Position numbers and translations under genes: made by a program. A model generated the notes under the pieces. The model saw only the letters and a program-made list of their open reading frames with translations. It was not told where the DNA came from and made no database searches. DNA of 8,860 nucleotides from Kuafuiihalomonas sp964477875 (GTDB taxonomy: Bacteria > Myxococcota > Kuafuiibacteriia > Kuafuiibacteriales > Kuafuiibacteriaceae), in contig CAYZFR010000164.1 in NCBI GenBank assembly GCA_964477875.1, forward strand, positions 1 to 8,860, read 5' to 3'. Position 1 is the first letter of the stretch. The number at the start of each line of letters is the position of its first letter. Below, piece after piece: positions 1 through 6,734 of the stretch.

Positions 1-49
1 GCGACCCCAGCGCGACGGGCAAGCGGAGTGTGGCGCACCCGCCTCAGAA

Positions 50-99
50 CAAGGGATTGCTGACTCAGGGCACTAGTGCCCTGAGTCAGCAAAACCTTG
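50..99. repeat. 50-bp near-perfect palindrome
   Basis: The two halves (50-74 and 75-99) are reverse complements with only two mismatched pairs (55/94 and 56/93). The inner 36 bp (57-92) are perfect and there is no loop: the centre is CACTAGTG. No T-run follows on either strand, so it is a poor intrinsic terminator. The left arm resembles an inverted copy of the left end of the 73-265 repeat, so this reads as a head-to-head junction of two repeat ends. What lies left of it (1-49) shows no recognisable gene or structure. Confidence 0.9.
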
Positions 100-265
100 A
101 AGAAGTCCGGCCGCCCTTCGCCCGATCTGGCCCGACGGCCCTTCGGGCCGCCCTTTGGGCTCATCGGTTGCGTAGCTACGGCTACGCGCCCTCTTCGTCG
201 AACCACCTCGGACGAAGCTCGACTCGGCCTTCGTTTTTCAAGTTTCTACTGACTCAGGGCACTAG
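73..265. repeat. 193-bp MITE-like structured repeat with terminal inverted repeats
   Basis: The ends carry a perfect 17-bp inverted repeat, CTAGTGCCCTGAGTCAG at 73-89 and its complement at 249-265. It continues imperfectly so that 33 of 41 positions pair (73-113 with 225-265). The interior has three more hairpins: 136-150 (6-bp stem, TTC loop), 170-187 (7-bp stem GCGTAGC, TACG loop) and 193-217 (7-bp stem CTTCGTC, 11-nt loop). No ORF inside looks real. The layout fits a non-autonomous miniature inverted-repeat element or a large structured intergenic repeat. CTAG at both outer ends could be a 4-bp target duplication, but it is part of the inverted repeat and so ambiguous. The right end overlaps the amidase gene. 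Only one complete copy is visible, so repetition across the genome is inferred. Confidence 0.7.
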
Positions 266-925
266 GAAGGCGGCGATGCCCTCGGCGAGCGCTGCGCCGA
301 GGGCCTCTCGGTGGGCGGGGTCCGCCAGGCGCCGGCGCTGCTCGTCGTGCGTCATGAAGCCCATCTCCACCAACACCGCCGGCACACTGGCGTTTTGGAC
401 CACCGCGAAGGGCGCCTGCCGAACCCCGCGGTCCGGGCCCATGCCGGGGACGGCCGCTACCTCTGCCTGGACGGCGGCGGCCAGATCGGCCGCCCGCCGG
501 CGGGCGCCACGGCGGCGCAGGTCGCTCAGGATGCCTCGAACCCCGGGCGCGTTCGGGCCGTCGTCGATGGTGCTGCTCCCTTCACGCGGCGCGACCGTCG
601 CCGCCTCGACGCCTTCGATGGCCGCCACGTAGGTCTCGGTACCTCGCCGGCGGGTGCCGGGGGCACCGTTGACGTGGAGCGACACGAACGCGCTCGCCCC
701 GGCTGCTTTTCCGATCCGAGCGCCGAGGTCCAGGTCGCTGTCGTCACTCCGAGTCAGGCGCACTTGGATGCCTCGGGCCCGAAGGGCGCGGGCGGCGCGC
801 TTGGCGACGTCGAGGGCTACGTCTGCTTCGCGCACGCCGCCGCGCTCGATGCCGTCTGCGGCCCCGCCGTGGCCCGGGTCCAAGACCACCAAGGGGGCCG
901 CCAGGAGGAGGGCGGTCCACATCAT
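254..925 (-). CDS. N-acetylmuramoyl-L-alanine amidase (Amidase_3 family)
   Basis: This is a zinc hydrolase expected to cut the amide bond between N-acetylmuramic acid and the stem peptide of peptidoglycan. The 223-aa protein is essentially the catalytic domain alone. Visible family motifs are LDPGHGG (His19), VREADVAL (Glu33), SLHVNG (His84) and LVEMGFM (Glu187), which match the zinc ligands and catalytic Glu of Amidase_3. The ATG at 925 shares one base with the asnS stop (TGATG), implying translational coupling; longer in-frame starts would lie deep inside asnS. The N-terminus MMWTALLLAAP is hydrophobic but very short and uncharged, and runs straight into the first catalytic strand, so an ordinary cleavable signal peptide is doubtful. 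No AMIN or SPOR cell-wall-binding domain is present. The last residues (LVP) and the stop lie in the 73-265 repeat. Confidence 0.9.
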   Translation of the reverse strand: MMWTALLLAAPLVVLDPGHGGAADGIERGGVREADVALDVAKRAARALRARGIQVRLTRSDDSDLDLGARIGKAAGASAFVSLHVNGAPGTRRRGTETYVAAIEGVEAATVAPREGSSTIDDGPNAPGVRGILSDLRRRGARRRAADLAAAVQAEVAAVPGMGPDRGVRQAPFAVVQNASVPAVLVEMGFMTHDEQRRRLADPAHREALGAALAEGIAAFLVP

Positions 926-2343
926 CAGGGTCGAAGACGCTCCATCATCCTCGGAAAGGGGATCGCTTCCCGGAGGTGATGAAGGCCGCAGATCCAGGTC
1001 ACGGTCCGCTCGATTCCGAGCCCAAAGCCGGCGTGGGGAACCGAGCCGTAGCGCCGGATGTCCTTGAACCACTCGAAGACCTCCTGAGGTAGGCGGTGGT
1101 CGTCGATGCGCTGCTCGAGGGTGGCGAGATCGTCCTCGCGCTGGCCCCCGCCGATGATCTCGCCGTAGCCCTCGGGGGCGAGGACGTCGACGCACAGGGC
1201 CCGGCCGTCATCCTCGGGGTCGCGCTTCATGTAGAAGGCCTTCACCGTGTAGGGATAGCGGTGGACCATGACCGGCCGGTCGAAGAGTCGGCTCAGGATC
1301 GTCTCCTCGTCGGCCCCGAAGTCGTCGTCGATCCGCGCCCGCTTGTCATTGCGAGCGGACTCGATGGTCTCCTCCTCCTCCTGGGTCTCGGCGGAAGAGC
1401 CAAAGGCTCGGCTCTCGGCGCCCGCGGGGCGGCGGTCGGCCCGGCCCTCGTCGATGGCTCGATTGATGAGGGCCACCGCTTCGACGTGGGAGATGCGAGG
1501 GAAGGGCGCCTTCACCGCCTCCAGCGCCGCCACGTCTCGGCCCAGGGCCTCCAAGTCGGCGCGATGCTCGGCCAGGACCCGCTCCACGATGTGGCAGAGG
1601 AAGGCCTCGGCCAGGTCCATGTCGCCGTCCAAATCCATGTAGGCCACCTCGGGCTCGACCATCCAGAACTCCGTGAGGTGACGTCGGGTCTTGGACTTTT
1701 CGGCTCGGAAGGTCGGGCCGAAGCAGTAGACCCGGCCGTGGGCCATGGCCGCCGCCTCCATGTAGAGCTGGCCGGACTGGGTCAGGTACGCCTTGTCCTC
1801 GAAGTAATCGACCCCGAAGAGCGTCGAGGTCCCTTCGACCGCGTTCGGCGTAAAGATGGGCGCGTCGACGAGCACGAAGTCACGCTCGTCGAAGAAGTCC
1901 CGGACTGCCCTGATGATGGTGTGCCGAATCCGGAGGATTCGGTGCTGTCGAGAGGAGCGCAGCCACAGATGCCGCCGGTCCATCAAGAAGGCGACGCCGT
2001 GGCTCTTCGGCGTGATCGGATAGTCTTCGGACTCGCCGACCTTTTCGACGTGCTCGGCTTGGATTTCGAAGCCCAGAGGGCTCCGCTCGTCCTTGCTCAC
2101 GGTTCCCTTCACGACGAGGGAGCTCTCCTGCGCGAGCCCCTTGGCGAGCGCGAAGACGGCGTCTTCGACCTGGGACCGGGGCACCACGACCTGGACGATC
2201 GCGCTGCCGTCCCGCACCTGAAGAAAAGCGATCTTCCCGCTGGACCGCTTGTTGTAGAGCCAGCCCTTCAGCTCGACCGTCTGGCCTTCGAAGCCATCGA
2301 TGTCCCGACCGATGTCGCGAATCGTGGTGGTCCGCCACGTCAT
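925..2343 (-). CDS. asnS: asparaginyl-tRNA synthetase
   Basis: This class IIb aminoacyl-tRNA synthetase charges tRNA-Asn with asparagine in the cytoplasm. The 472-aa protein has an N-terminal OB-fold anticodon-binding domain (about residues 15-105, including GWLYNKRSSGKIAFLQVRDG). The catalytic core shows motif 1 around residues 153-176, motif 2 FRAEKSKTRRHLTEFWMVEPE beginning at 212, and motif 3 GFGLGIERTVTWICGL beginning at 439. NAVEGTSTLF and APEGYGEIIGG mark AsnRS rather than AspRS. The ATG at 2343 follows a GGAGGGG ribosome site at short spacing. Unusually, about 40 acidic, low-complexity residues are inserted at about 299-338, ahead of the segment that is usually ...EWGDDLG... and is here RIDDDFG. 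The gene is 61 bp downstream of the J-protein gene and overlaps the amidase start by one base. Confidence 0.97.
   Translation of the reverse strand: MTWRTTTIRDIGRDIDGFEGQTVELKGWLYNKRSSGKIAFLQVRDGSAIVQVVVPRSQVEDAVFALAKGLAQESSLVVKGTVSKDERSPLGFEIQAEHVEKVGESEDYPITPKSHGVAFLMDRRHLWLRSSRQHRILRIRHTIIRAVRDFFDERDFVLVDAPIFTPNAVEGTSTLFGVDYFEDKAYLTQSGQLYMEAAAMAHGRVYCFGPTFRAEKSKTRRHLTEFWMVEPEVAYMDLDGDMDLAEAFLCHIVERVLAEHRADLEALGRDVAALEAVKAPFPRISHVEAVALINRAIDEGRADRRPAGAESRAFGSSAETQEEEETIESARNDKRARIDDDFGADEETILSRLFDRPVMVHRYPYTVKAFYMKRDPEDDGRALCVDVLAPEGYGEIIGGGQREDDLATLEQRIDDHRLPQEVFEWFKDIRRYGSVPHAGFGLGIERTVTWICGLHHLREAIPFPRMMERLRP
1330..1449 (-). other. in-frame low-complexity insertion in asnS
   Basis: This codes for about residues 299-338 of AsnRS, a stretch including QEEEET and SARNDKRAR that I do not find in the AsnRS pattern I know. 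There the equivalent region passes almost directly from the preceding helix to the EWGDDLG-like segment. The DNA contains a short hairpin (1397-1409, GAGCC/GGCTC with a 3-nt loop) and the phrase GTCATTGCGAGC on the plus strand, similar to the ends of palindromic repeats found in several bacterial groups. Reading frame and flanking catalytic motifs are intact, so the enzyme is probably active. The boundaries are approximate because they come from a remembered family pattern and not from an alignment. Confidence 0.55.
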
Positions 2344-2404
2344 GCCCCTCCGCTAGGCCGTGTGGCGACCCGCGGCAAGCGAAGTGGCGGGCCCGCGCTT
2401 CTCC

Positions 2405-2941
2405 TCAGCCCTTCCGGCGGGCGACCTCTTCCAGGGCCTCCGCGTACAGGGTCGAGTCGGGCTCGAAGATGAGGGCGGTGCGGAGGTCCCTCTCCGCCGA
2501 CGCCAGGTCCCCGCTCCGCATGGCGTCCCGCGCCTTTCGGTACAGCTGGCGGCCTTGGGGCGTCTTTCCGTACTCTTCCAGGCGCTGCTGACGGATTTGC
2601 TGCTCGCTCTCGTCGGTGTAGCGAAGCTTTCGGGCGCGATCGGGCCCGGTGATGTCGGCGGTGTAGCGAGCGCGCTTCGCGGGGTCTCGGATGATGGTGT
2701 AGGCCTCGGCGACCCGCTTCGCGATCCGCAGGACCGCGTCGCGAAGCTCCTCGTCCGGCGAGTTGAAGAAGGCGTCGGGATGGTAGTTCCGCTGCAGCTG
2801 GTGGTATTTGGCCTTCAACTCGGCAATCGGGGCGTCGGGGGTCGCCCCGAGGACCTGGAAATAGTCGAGTTGGTCCAGATGCTGCGCGATGGCTTTCGTC
2901 TGGGCGGCCCAATCCGGGTGAACGTTGGGGTCGACGGCCAC
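2405..2941 (-). CDS. J-domain co-chaperone with TPR-like C-terminus
   Basis: This protein is likely to stimulate the ATPase of the Hsp70 encoded just upstream. It has 178 aa. A J-domain spans about residues 26-96 and begins DYFQVLGATPDAP; the signature HPD is at 54-56 in RNYHPDAFF, followed by a helix ending AYTIIRDPAKRARY. After a charged linker, residues 130-175 (GRQLYRKARDAMRSGDLASA and beyond) look like one or two TPR-type helices. There is no Gly/Phe region and no zinc-finger domain, so it is not a classical DnaJ but a short type III J-protein. The start is GTG at 2941. The Shine-Dalgarno GAGG overlaps the upstream stop codon (TGAGG) and lies 8 bp after the Hsp70 gene, so the pair is almost certainly co-translated. 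The TPR-like part may select a client or a partner. Confidence 0.9.
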   Translation of the reverse strand: MAVDPNVHPDWAAQTKAIAQHLDQLDYFQVLGATPDAPIAELKAKYHQLQRNYHPDAFFNSPDEELRDAVLRIAKRVAEAYTIIRDPAKRARYTADITGPDRARKLRYTDESEQQIRQQRLEEYGKTPQGRQLYRKARDAMRSGDLASAERDLRTALIFEPDSTLYAEALEEVARRKG

Positions 2942-2949
2942 GGCGAACC

Positions 2950-4524
2950 TCAGCGGTTGGATACCATCAGGTCCTCGTTTCGGGAAATCGCATCTTCGAC
3001 CTCCTGCTCGCTCAGGCCGCTGCTCAGGTTGATGGTGGTGCTGGCCTGGGCGCCGGTCTCGATGTCCCGGGCCGAGACGTTGACGATGCCGTCGGTGTCG
3101 ATCTCGAAGGTGACCTCGATCGAGACCTCGCCTCGAGAGGCCACTCGAAATCCCGAGAACTCGAACTCCCCGAGGAGCTCGTTGTCCTGGGCCACGTTGC
3201 TCTCCCCCTGGTAGATACGAATCCTCACGCGCTCTTGCTGGTCGGCGGCGGTCGTGAACACGCGGGTTCGATCGATGGGGATCGGGGTGTTCTTGTCGAT
3301 GATCTTTTCACTGTAGCCGCCGACGGTCCCCAGTCGAAGGGTGAGGGGCGTGACGTCGAGCAGGTACGTGGACTGCTGGGCGTCGAGGAGGGCGTGGGCC
3401 TGAATCGCGGCCCCCATCGCCACCACCTCGTCGGGGTCGACGTCGGTCAGAGGCTGCTTTTGGAAGTAGTGGCGGACGGAGCTGCGGATGATGGGCAAGC
3501 GGGTCGGGCCCCCGACCAAGATGACGCAGTCGATGTCGGACGCGGTGATCCGCGCGGACTGAAGGGCCTCGTCGCAGACTTTGAAGGTCCGCTGAACCAG
3601 GTCCATCACCATCTGGTTGAACTCGGCCCGCGACAGCGTGGTGCCGAAGTCGATGGAGTAGCCGTTCTCGTCGGTGTGGATGAGTGGGATCTGAATGTCG
3701 ACGACATCGTGCTCGGATAGTCCGATCTTCGCCTTCTCCGCCGCTTCCTTGAGCTTCTGAAGGGCGAACTTGTCCTGCCGAAGGTCGATGCCCTGCTGCT
3801 GCTGAAACGAGTCGGCGAGCCAGTTCATGATTCGGTCGTCGAAGTCGTCTCCACCCAGGTAGGTGTCGCCGGCGGTCGAGATGACCTCGAACACGTCGTC
3901 ACCAATGTCCAGGATCGAGATGTCGAAGGTTCCGCCCCCGAGATCGTACAGGGCGACCCGCTGGTTGTAGCCTTGGCCGAACCCGTAGGTCAGGGCGGCG
4001 GCGGTGGGCTCGTTGATGATCCGGAGGACTTCCAGCCCTGCAATCTTGCCTGCGTCCTTGGTCGCCTGTCGCTGATTGTCGTTGAAGTAGGCGGGAACGG
4101 TGATGACGGCCTTGTTGATGACCTCGCTAGTGTAGCTCTCGACGACCTGGCGCATCTCTTTCAGAACGATGGCCGAGACCTCCTGTGGCGAGTACTGCTG
4201 CCCGCGGATGTCGATCCGGACCGCGTTGTTGGGGCCCTCGACGAGCTCGTAGGGTACGACGCTGAGGGCCTTGCGAACCTCCTCCGAGAAATAGAACCGA
4301 CCCACCAAGCGCTTCGCGGAGTACACGGTGTTGGCGGGGTTGGTGATGACCTGCTTCTTGGCGTCGTTCCCAACCAAAACCCGCCCGTCCTCCAAGAAGG
4401 AGACGACGGAGGCGTGTGTGCGCTCACCCCACTCGTTCGGGACGACGACCGGCACACCGTCCTCGATGATGGAGACGCAGCTGAAGCTGGTCCCGAGATC
4501 TATGCCCATGGCGCGGTCGCTCAT
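2950..4524 (-). CDS. lidless Hsp70/DnaK-like chaperone
   Basis: This is an ATP-dependent protein-folding chaperone of the Hsp70 family, 524 aa. The nucleotide-binding domain (residues 6-381) carries all the hallmark motifs: GIDLGTSFSCVSI, YFNDNQRQATKDAG, INEPTAAALTYG, YDLGGGTFDISI, GDTYLGGDDFD and LVGGPTRLPIIR. The beta substrate-binding domain runs to about 503, ending with TINLSSGLSEQEVEDAI. The protein stops some 20 residues later, so helices B to E of the usual lid (about 90-110 aa) are missing along with the acidic EEVD-like tail. The interdomain linker reads STYLLD where standard DnaK has DVLLLD. The ATG at 4524 has AGGGG about 9 nt upstream; a second ATG (4509) directly precedes GIDLGTS and is an alternative. 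This is not the main cellular dnaK, because the usual grpE/dnaJ neighbours are absent; it probably works with the adjacent J-protein. Confidence 0.95.
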   Translation of the reverse strand: MSDRAMGIDLGTSFSCVSIIEDGVPVVVPNEWGERTHASVVSFLEDGRVLVGNDAKKQVITNPANTVYSAKRLVGRFYFSEEVRKALSVVPYELVEGPNNAVRIDIRGQQYSPQEVSAIVLKEMRQVVESYTSEVINKAVITVPAYFNDNQRQATKDAGKIAGLEVLRIINEPTAAALTYGFGQGYNQRVALYDLGGGTFDISILDIGDDVFEVISTAGDTYLGGDDFDDRIMNWLADSFQQQQGIDLRQDKFALQKLKEAAEKAKIGLSEHDVVDIQIPLIHTDENGYSIDFGTTLSRAEFNQMVMDLVQRTFKVCDEALQSARITASDIDCVILVGGPTRLPIIRSSVRHYFQKQPLTDVDPDEVVAMGAAIQAHALLDAQQSTYLLDVTPLTLRLGTVGGYSEKIIDKNTPIPIDRTRVFTTAADQQERVRIRIYQGESNVAQDNELLGEFEFSGFRVASRGEVSIEVTFEIDTDGIVNVSARDIETGAQASTTINLSSGLSEQEVEDAISRNEDLMVSNR

Positions 4525-4650
4525 GCGGAGGGCCCCTGCTCAAGCATTCCCGCAGAGTATGCCCGGGTTGGCCCGAGCGCAAAAGATGGTCGGAGGGCCG
4601 GAGCGCCGCCCTCGCTTGCGGGGAACGGACCTGCTGCGTACCATGAAGCC
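4525..4650. promoter_or_regulatory. divergent intergenic region, possible hsp70 promoter
   Basis: These 126 bp separate the minus-strand Hsp70 operon from the plus-strand amidotransferase-like gene, so both promoters should lie here. On the minus strand, TTGCGC (4582-4577) and CATACT (4561-4556) form a weak sigma70-like pair with a 15-bp spacer. No CIRCE inverted repeat (TTAGCACTC/GAGTGCTAA) and no convincing sigma32-type box is visible, so heat control is not supported by sequence. I see no clear promoter for the plus-strand gene. Confidence 0.3.
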
Positions 4651-5442
4651 GTGCAATTGCTGGCTGCGATGGCGAACGATGCGGAGTTGATGCCGTCGCT
4701 GGTCCACGCCTTGGATACCGAGCTCGGCACCGCCCACCTGTCCCCACCTTTCATCTGGACGGTGGGTCACTATGCCGACGACCGAGCGCTAACCCGACGT
4801 CGCCCCGTCGACGCGCCGGGAGGGCTCCATGGCCTGGTGCCCGACGTTCGCTCTCGAATCTTGCTCGCGTGCCGCTCTCGGGCCGAAGCGACCGAGCCCG
4901 CGCCGCACCGATTCCGCCGCTGGCTCTTCGGCCACGTGGGCGACCTCGACGCCCTCGCTTTGGCCCAATCGCGGATCGCGGAGCGTCTTCCTTCCGATCT
5001 CGGTAGCGAGCTCGGTCACGGGTCACCAGGTCGCCTGGCCTTTGCCATGGTGTTGGCCGAGCTCCGCCGCGCCGGGATCATGGATGATCCCCTCGCGAGC
5101 GCGGATGACACGCGGCAGGCGGCCCGGTCCGGTTTCGAGGCCGTGGCCCGAATGGCCAGCGAGAACGGCGAGTTGCGGGCGGGCTTCTCCATGAGCAATG
5201 GACGCATCCTCCTGGTCTGCTCGGCCGGCATACCGCTCGCGATGCGGGAGCAGCGAGGGTTGGAGCGCATGGCCGACGGACCGCCGGACCCGGCGCGGAC
5301 CGACTTCAAAGAGCTCGTCTCCGCGCTCAAGCGCTTCCGAGCCCATGTGGTGGCGTCCGACGTCGACAGCCCCGGGTGGACCCGATTGGCCGAGGGCGTC
5401 TCCAGTATCGACATGCAGCTCGACTTGCGAAGCGACCCTTGA
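4651..5442 (+). CDS. class II glutamine amidotransferase-like protein, catalytically degenerate
   Basis: This is a 263-aa Ntn-hydrolase-fold protein resembling the stand-alone class II glutamine amidotransferases (YafJ/EgtC type). Similar landmarks in order: MQLLAAMAND where the family has MCRLLAxxAND; PHRFRRWLFGHVGDLD at 85-100 where it has NTHPFxxGRWLFAHNGxLD; HGSPGRLAFAMVLAEL at 123-138; and ASDVDSPGWTRLAEG at 235-249, like the ASEPLxxxPGWxxVPEG tail. The nucleophilic Cys2 is absent, and the oxyanion-hole Asn of HNG is Val96, so glutaminase activity is not expected. I chose GTG 4651 because it matches the family N-terminus; there is no earlier in-frame start in the intergenic region and the ribosome site is weak. 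It may be a binding or regulatory pseudoenzyme. Its stop overlaps the start of the next gene by 4 bp. Confidence 0.75.
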   Translation: MQLLAAMANDAELMPSLVHALDTELGTAHLSPPFIWTVGHYADDRALTRRRPVDAPGGLHGLVPDVRSRILLACRSRAEATEPAPHRFRRWLFGHVGDLDALALAQSRIAERLPSDLGSELGHGSPGRLAFAMVLAELRRAGIMDDPLASADDTRQAARSGFEAVARMASENGELRAGFSMSNGRILLVCSAGIPLAMREQRGLERMADGPPDPARTDFKELVSALKRFRAHVVASDVDSPGWTRLAEGVSSIDMQLDLRSDP

Positions 5443-6704
5443 CGCTGCCTCGTCCCGGAGGCTTGTCCTGGGTCCTGGCATCGTCGGCCGTGGTCGCGGC
5501 AGCGGTGCTCGCGCCCCGCGGGACCGGGCTGGCGATCGGTTGCGGCGCACTCCTGCTGGGGGTGGCCTTTTTTTGGGAGAGCTGGCGAGCGCGGAAGCGG
5601 CGAGCGGTCCTGCGGCACGTAGGTGGCGGCGGGACCCTGCCCCCTAGCGGTGATCCTCAGCTGGACCAGCTGCTCATCGATCGCCGAGGCCCGCCCGCGG
5701 ATTCGGGAGAGGCCGCATGCTTGGATGCGCTGTCGGCATGGAGCACCGGGGACTTCGATCCCGAGACGGCGGTGGGCTCGAGCCCGGTCGGCGGGGCGCT
5801 GGCACGCCTTCGGGAAGCTCTGGTCGCGGACCGAGAGCGGGTGCGTCTGGCGGCCGCCGAGCTCGCGGCCGCGGCCGAGCGCGGGCAGCAGCACTTCCAG
5901 GAGCCGGCACGCCGGGTCGAGGCCTGCGCCGAGGCCCTTCGAAAGGCCACCGAGACGGTGGCGGCGGAGATGGGGGCGCTGGAGAGCGCCGTAGACGGGA
6001 TGGAGGGACTCGCTGCGCGCTGGGAGGCGGAGCAGGCAGAGGCGAGTCGAGCGAAAGAGGCGGCGGCCTGGAGCCGGCAGCGTCTGGAGAGAGCGCTCGA
6101 CCCCCACCCCTGGGGCGCCCTCGATCGAGAAGAAGAGCAGATCGCGACGGCCCTTCACCGCTTGATCGGCAATCTGGAACGGGAGCCGGATCACCCGGAG
6201 CGCATGGTGTGGCTGGGGCAGGCGCGCGGGCAGGTGGAGAGCCTGGAGCGGCATCGGGCCGCCGTCCACCAAGGGATCGAGGCCGCTCGGCGGGCGCTCA
6301 TCAATTGGAAGCCGGCGCCCGAGCCAGACCGCCGAGAGCTCGAAGCATCGCTGCAGCGCGTGCTCGGCGCGCTACGCGGCTCGAGCGAAGGGTGGCGGGA
6401 GTACACGCGTCGGGCCGAAGAGGCGGCGGCGGGAGCGGTGGCCAGCATGCCGGACGCCGAGTGGTGGGCGGAGGAGCTGATCCGTCTTCAGTGGGAACTC
6501 GAGCTGCGGATCGTCGAAGGCAGCACCGGGCCCGAGTTCCGGGCAAGGCTGGAAGCGGTGCTCGCCCGGCAAAGAGACGGTCGAACGCCGGCGGCGGCGT
6601 CCCTGGCCCGAGGCTTGGAGCGGCTGGAGGCGCGGCTCGGCGAGCATGCGAGCGAACTCGAAGCGTCGGTGCGTCGCCTGGAGCGCCTCTCGGGCTCATC
6701 TTGA
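5439..6704 (+). CDS. two-TM membrane protein with long coiled-coil region, unknown function
   Basis: I do not recognise a family. With the TTG start the protein has 421 aa. Residues 9-25 and 29-47 are hydrophobic and form a membrane hairpin, followed by the basic stretch ESWRARKRR, which suggests both ends are cytoplasmic. A Gly/Pro-rich linker (60-118) leads to long Ala/Glu/Arg-rich helices at 119-220, 228-290, 297-336 and 340-418, with heptad-like spacing typical of coiled coils or of a long helical bundle. No enzyme motif is seen. The TTG at 5439 overlaps the upstream stop (TTGA), the common 4-bp coupling arrangement. An ATG at 5376 would give 442 aa but overlap the previous gene by 67 bp and place a charged stretch before the first TM. 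A structural, scaffold or signalling role is possible but unproven. Confidence 0.75.
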   Translation: MTLPRPGGLSWVLASSAVVAAAVLAPRGTGLAIGCGALLLGVAFFWESWRARKRRAVLRHVGGGGTLPPSGDPQLDQLLIDRRGPPADSGEAACLDALSAWSTGDFDPETAVGSSPVGGALARLREALVADRERVRLAAAELAAAAERGQQHFQEPARRVEACAEALRKATETVAAEMGALESAVDGMEGLAARWEAEQAEASRAKEAAAWSRQRLERALDPHPWGALDREEEQIATALHRLIGNLEREPDHPERMVWLGQARGQVESLERHRAAVHQGIEAARRALINWKPAPEPDRRELEASLQRVLGALRGSSEGWREYTRRAEEAAAGAVASMPDAEWWAEELIRLQWELELRIVEGSTGPEFRARLEAVLARQRDGRTPAAASLARGLERLEARLGEHASELEASVRRLERLSGSS

Positions 6705-6734
6705 CTCCCCTGGGGCTTCGGGGTCGCATGGCCC

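Noticed and set aside
30..632. 200-aa open frame at the left edge, plus strand
   Set aside because: It crosses the palindrome and repeat and then runs antisense to the amidase. No domain is seen.
2388..2397. Short GC palindrome between the J-protein and asnS genes as a terminator
   Set aside because: GCGGGCCCGC has no loop and no T-run follows on the minus strand, so it does not support splitting the operon.
1096..2472. 458-aa open frame on the plus strand
   Set aside because: It lies antisense to asnS, which has all class II motifs. The translated protein has no recognisable domain and reflects GC-rich codon bias.
3973..4650. Plus-strand extension of the amidotransferase-like gene upstream of 4651
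   Set aside because: This part is antisense to the Hsp70 gene and the intergenic region, and the family N-terminus begins at the GTG at 4651.
5016..6272. 418-aa open frame on the minus strand
   Set aside because: It is antisense to the amidotransferase-like and membrane-protein genes, and the composition is that of an antisense GC-rich frame.
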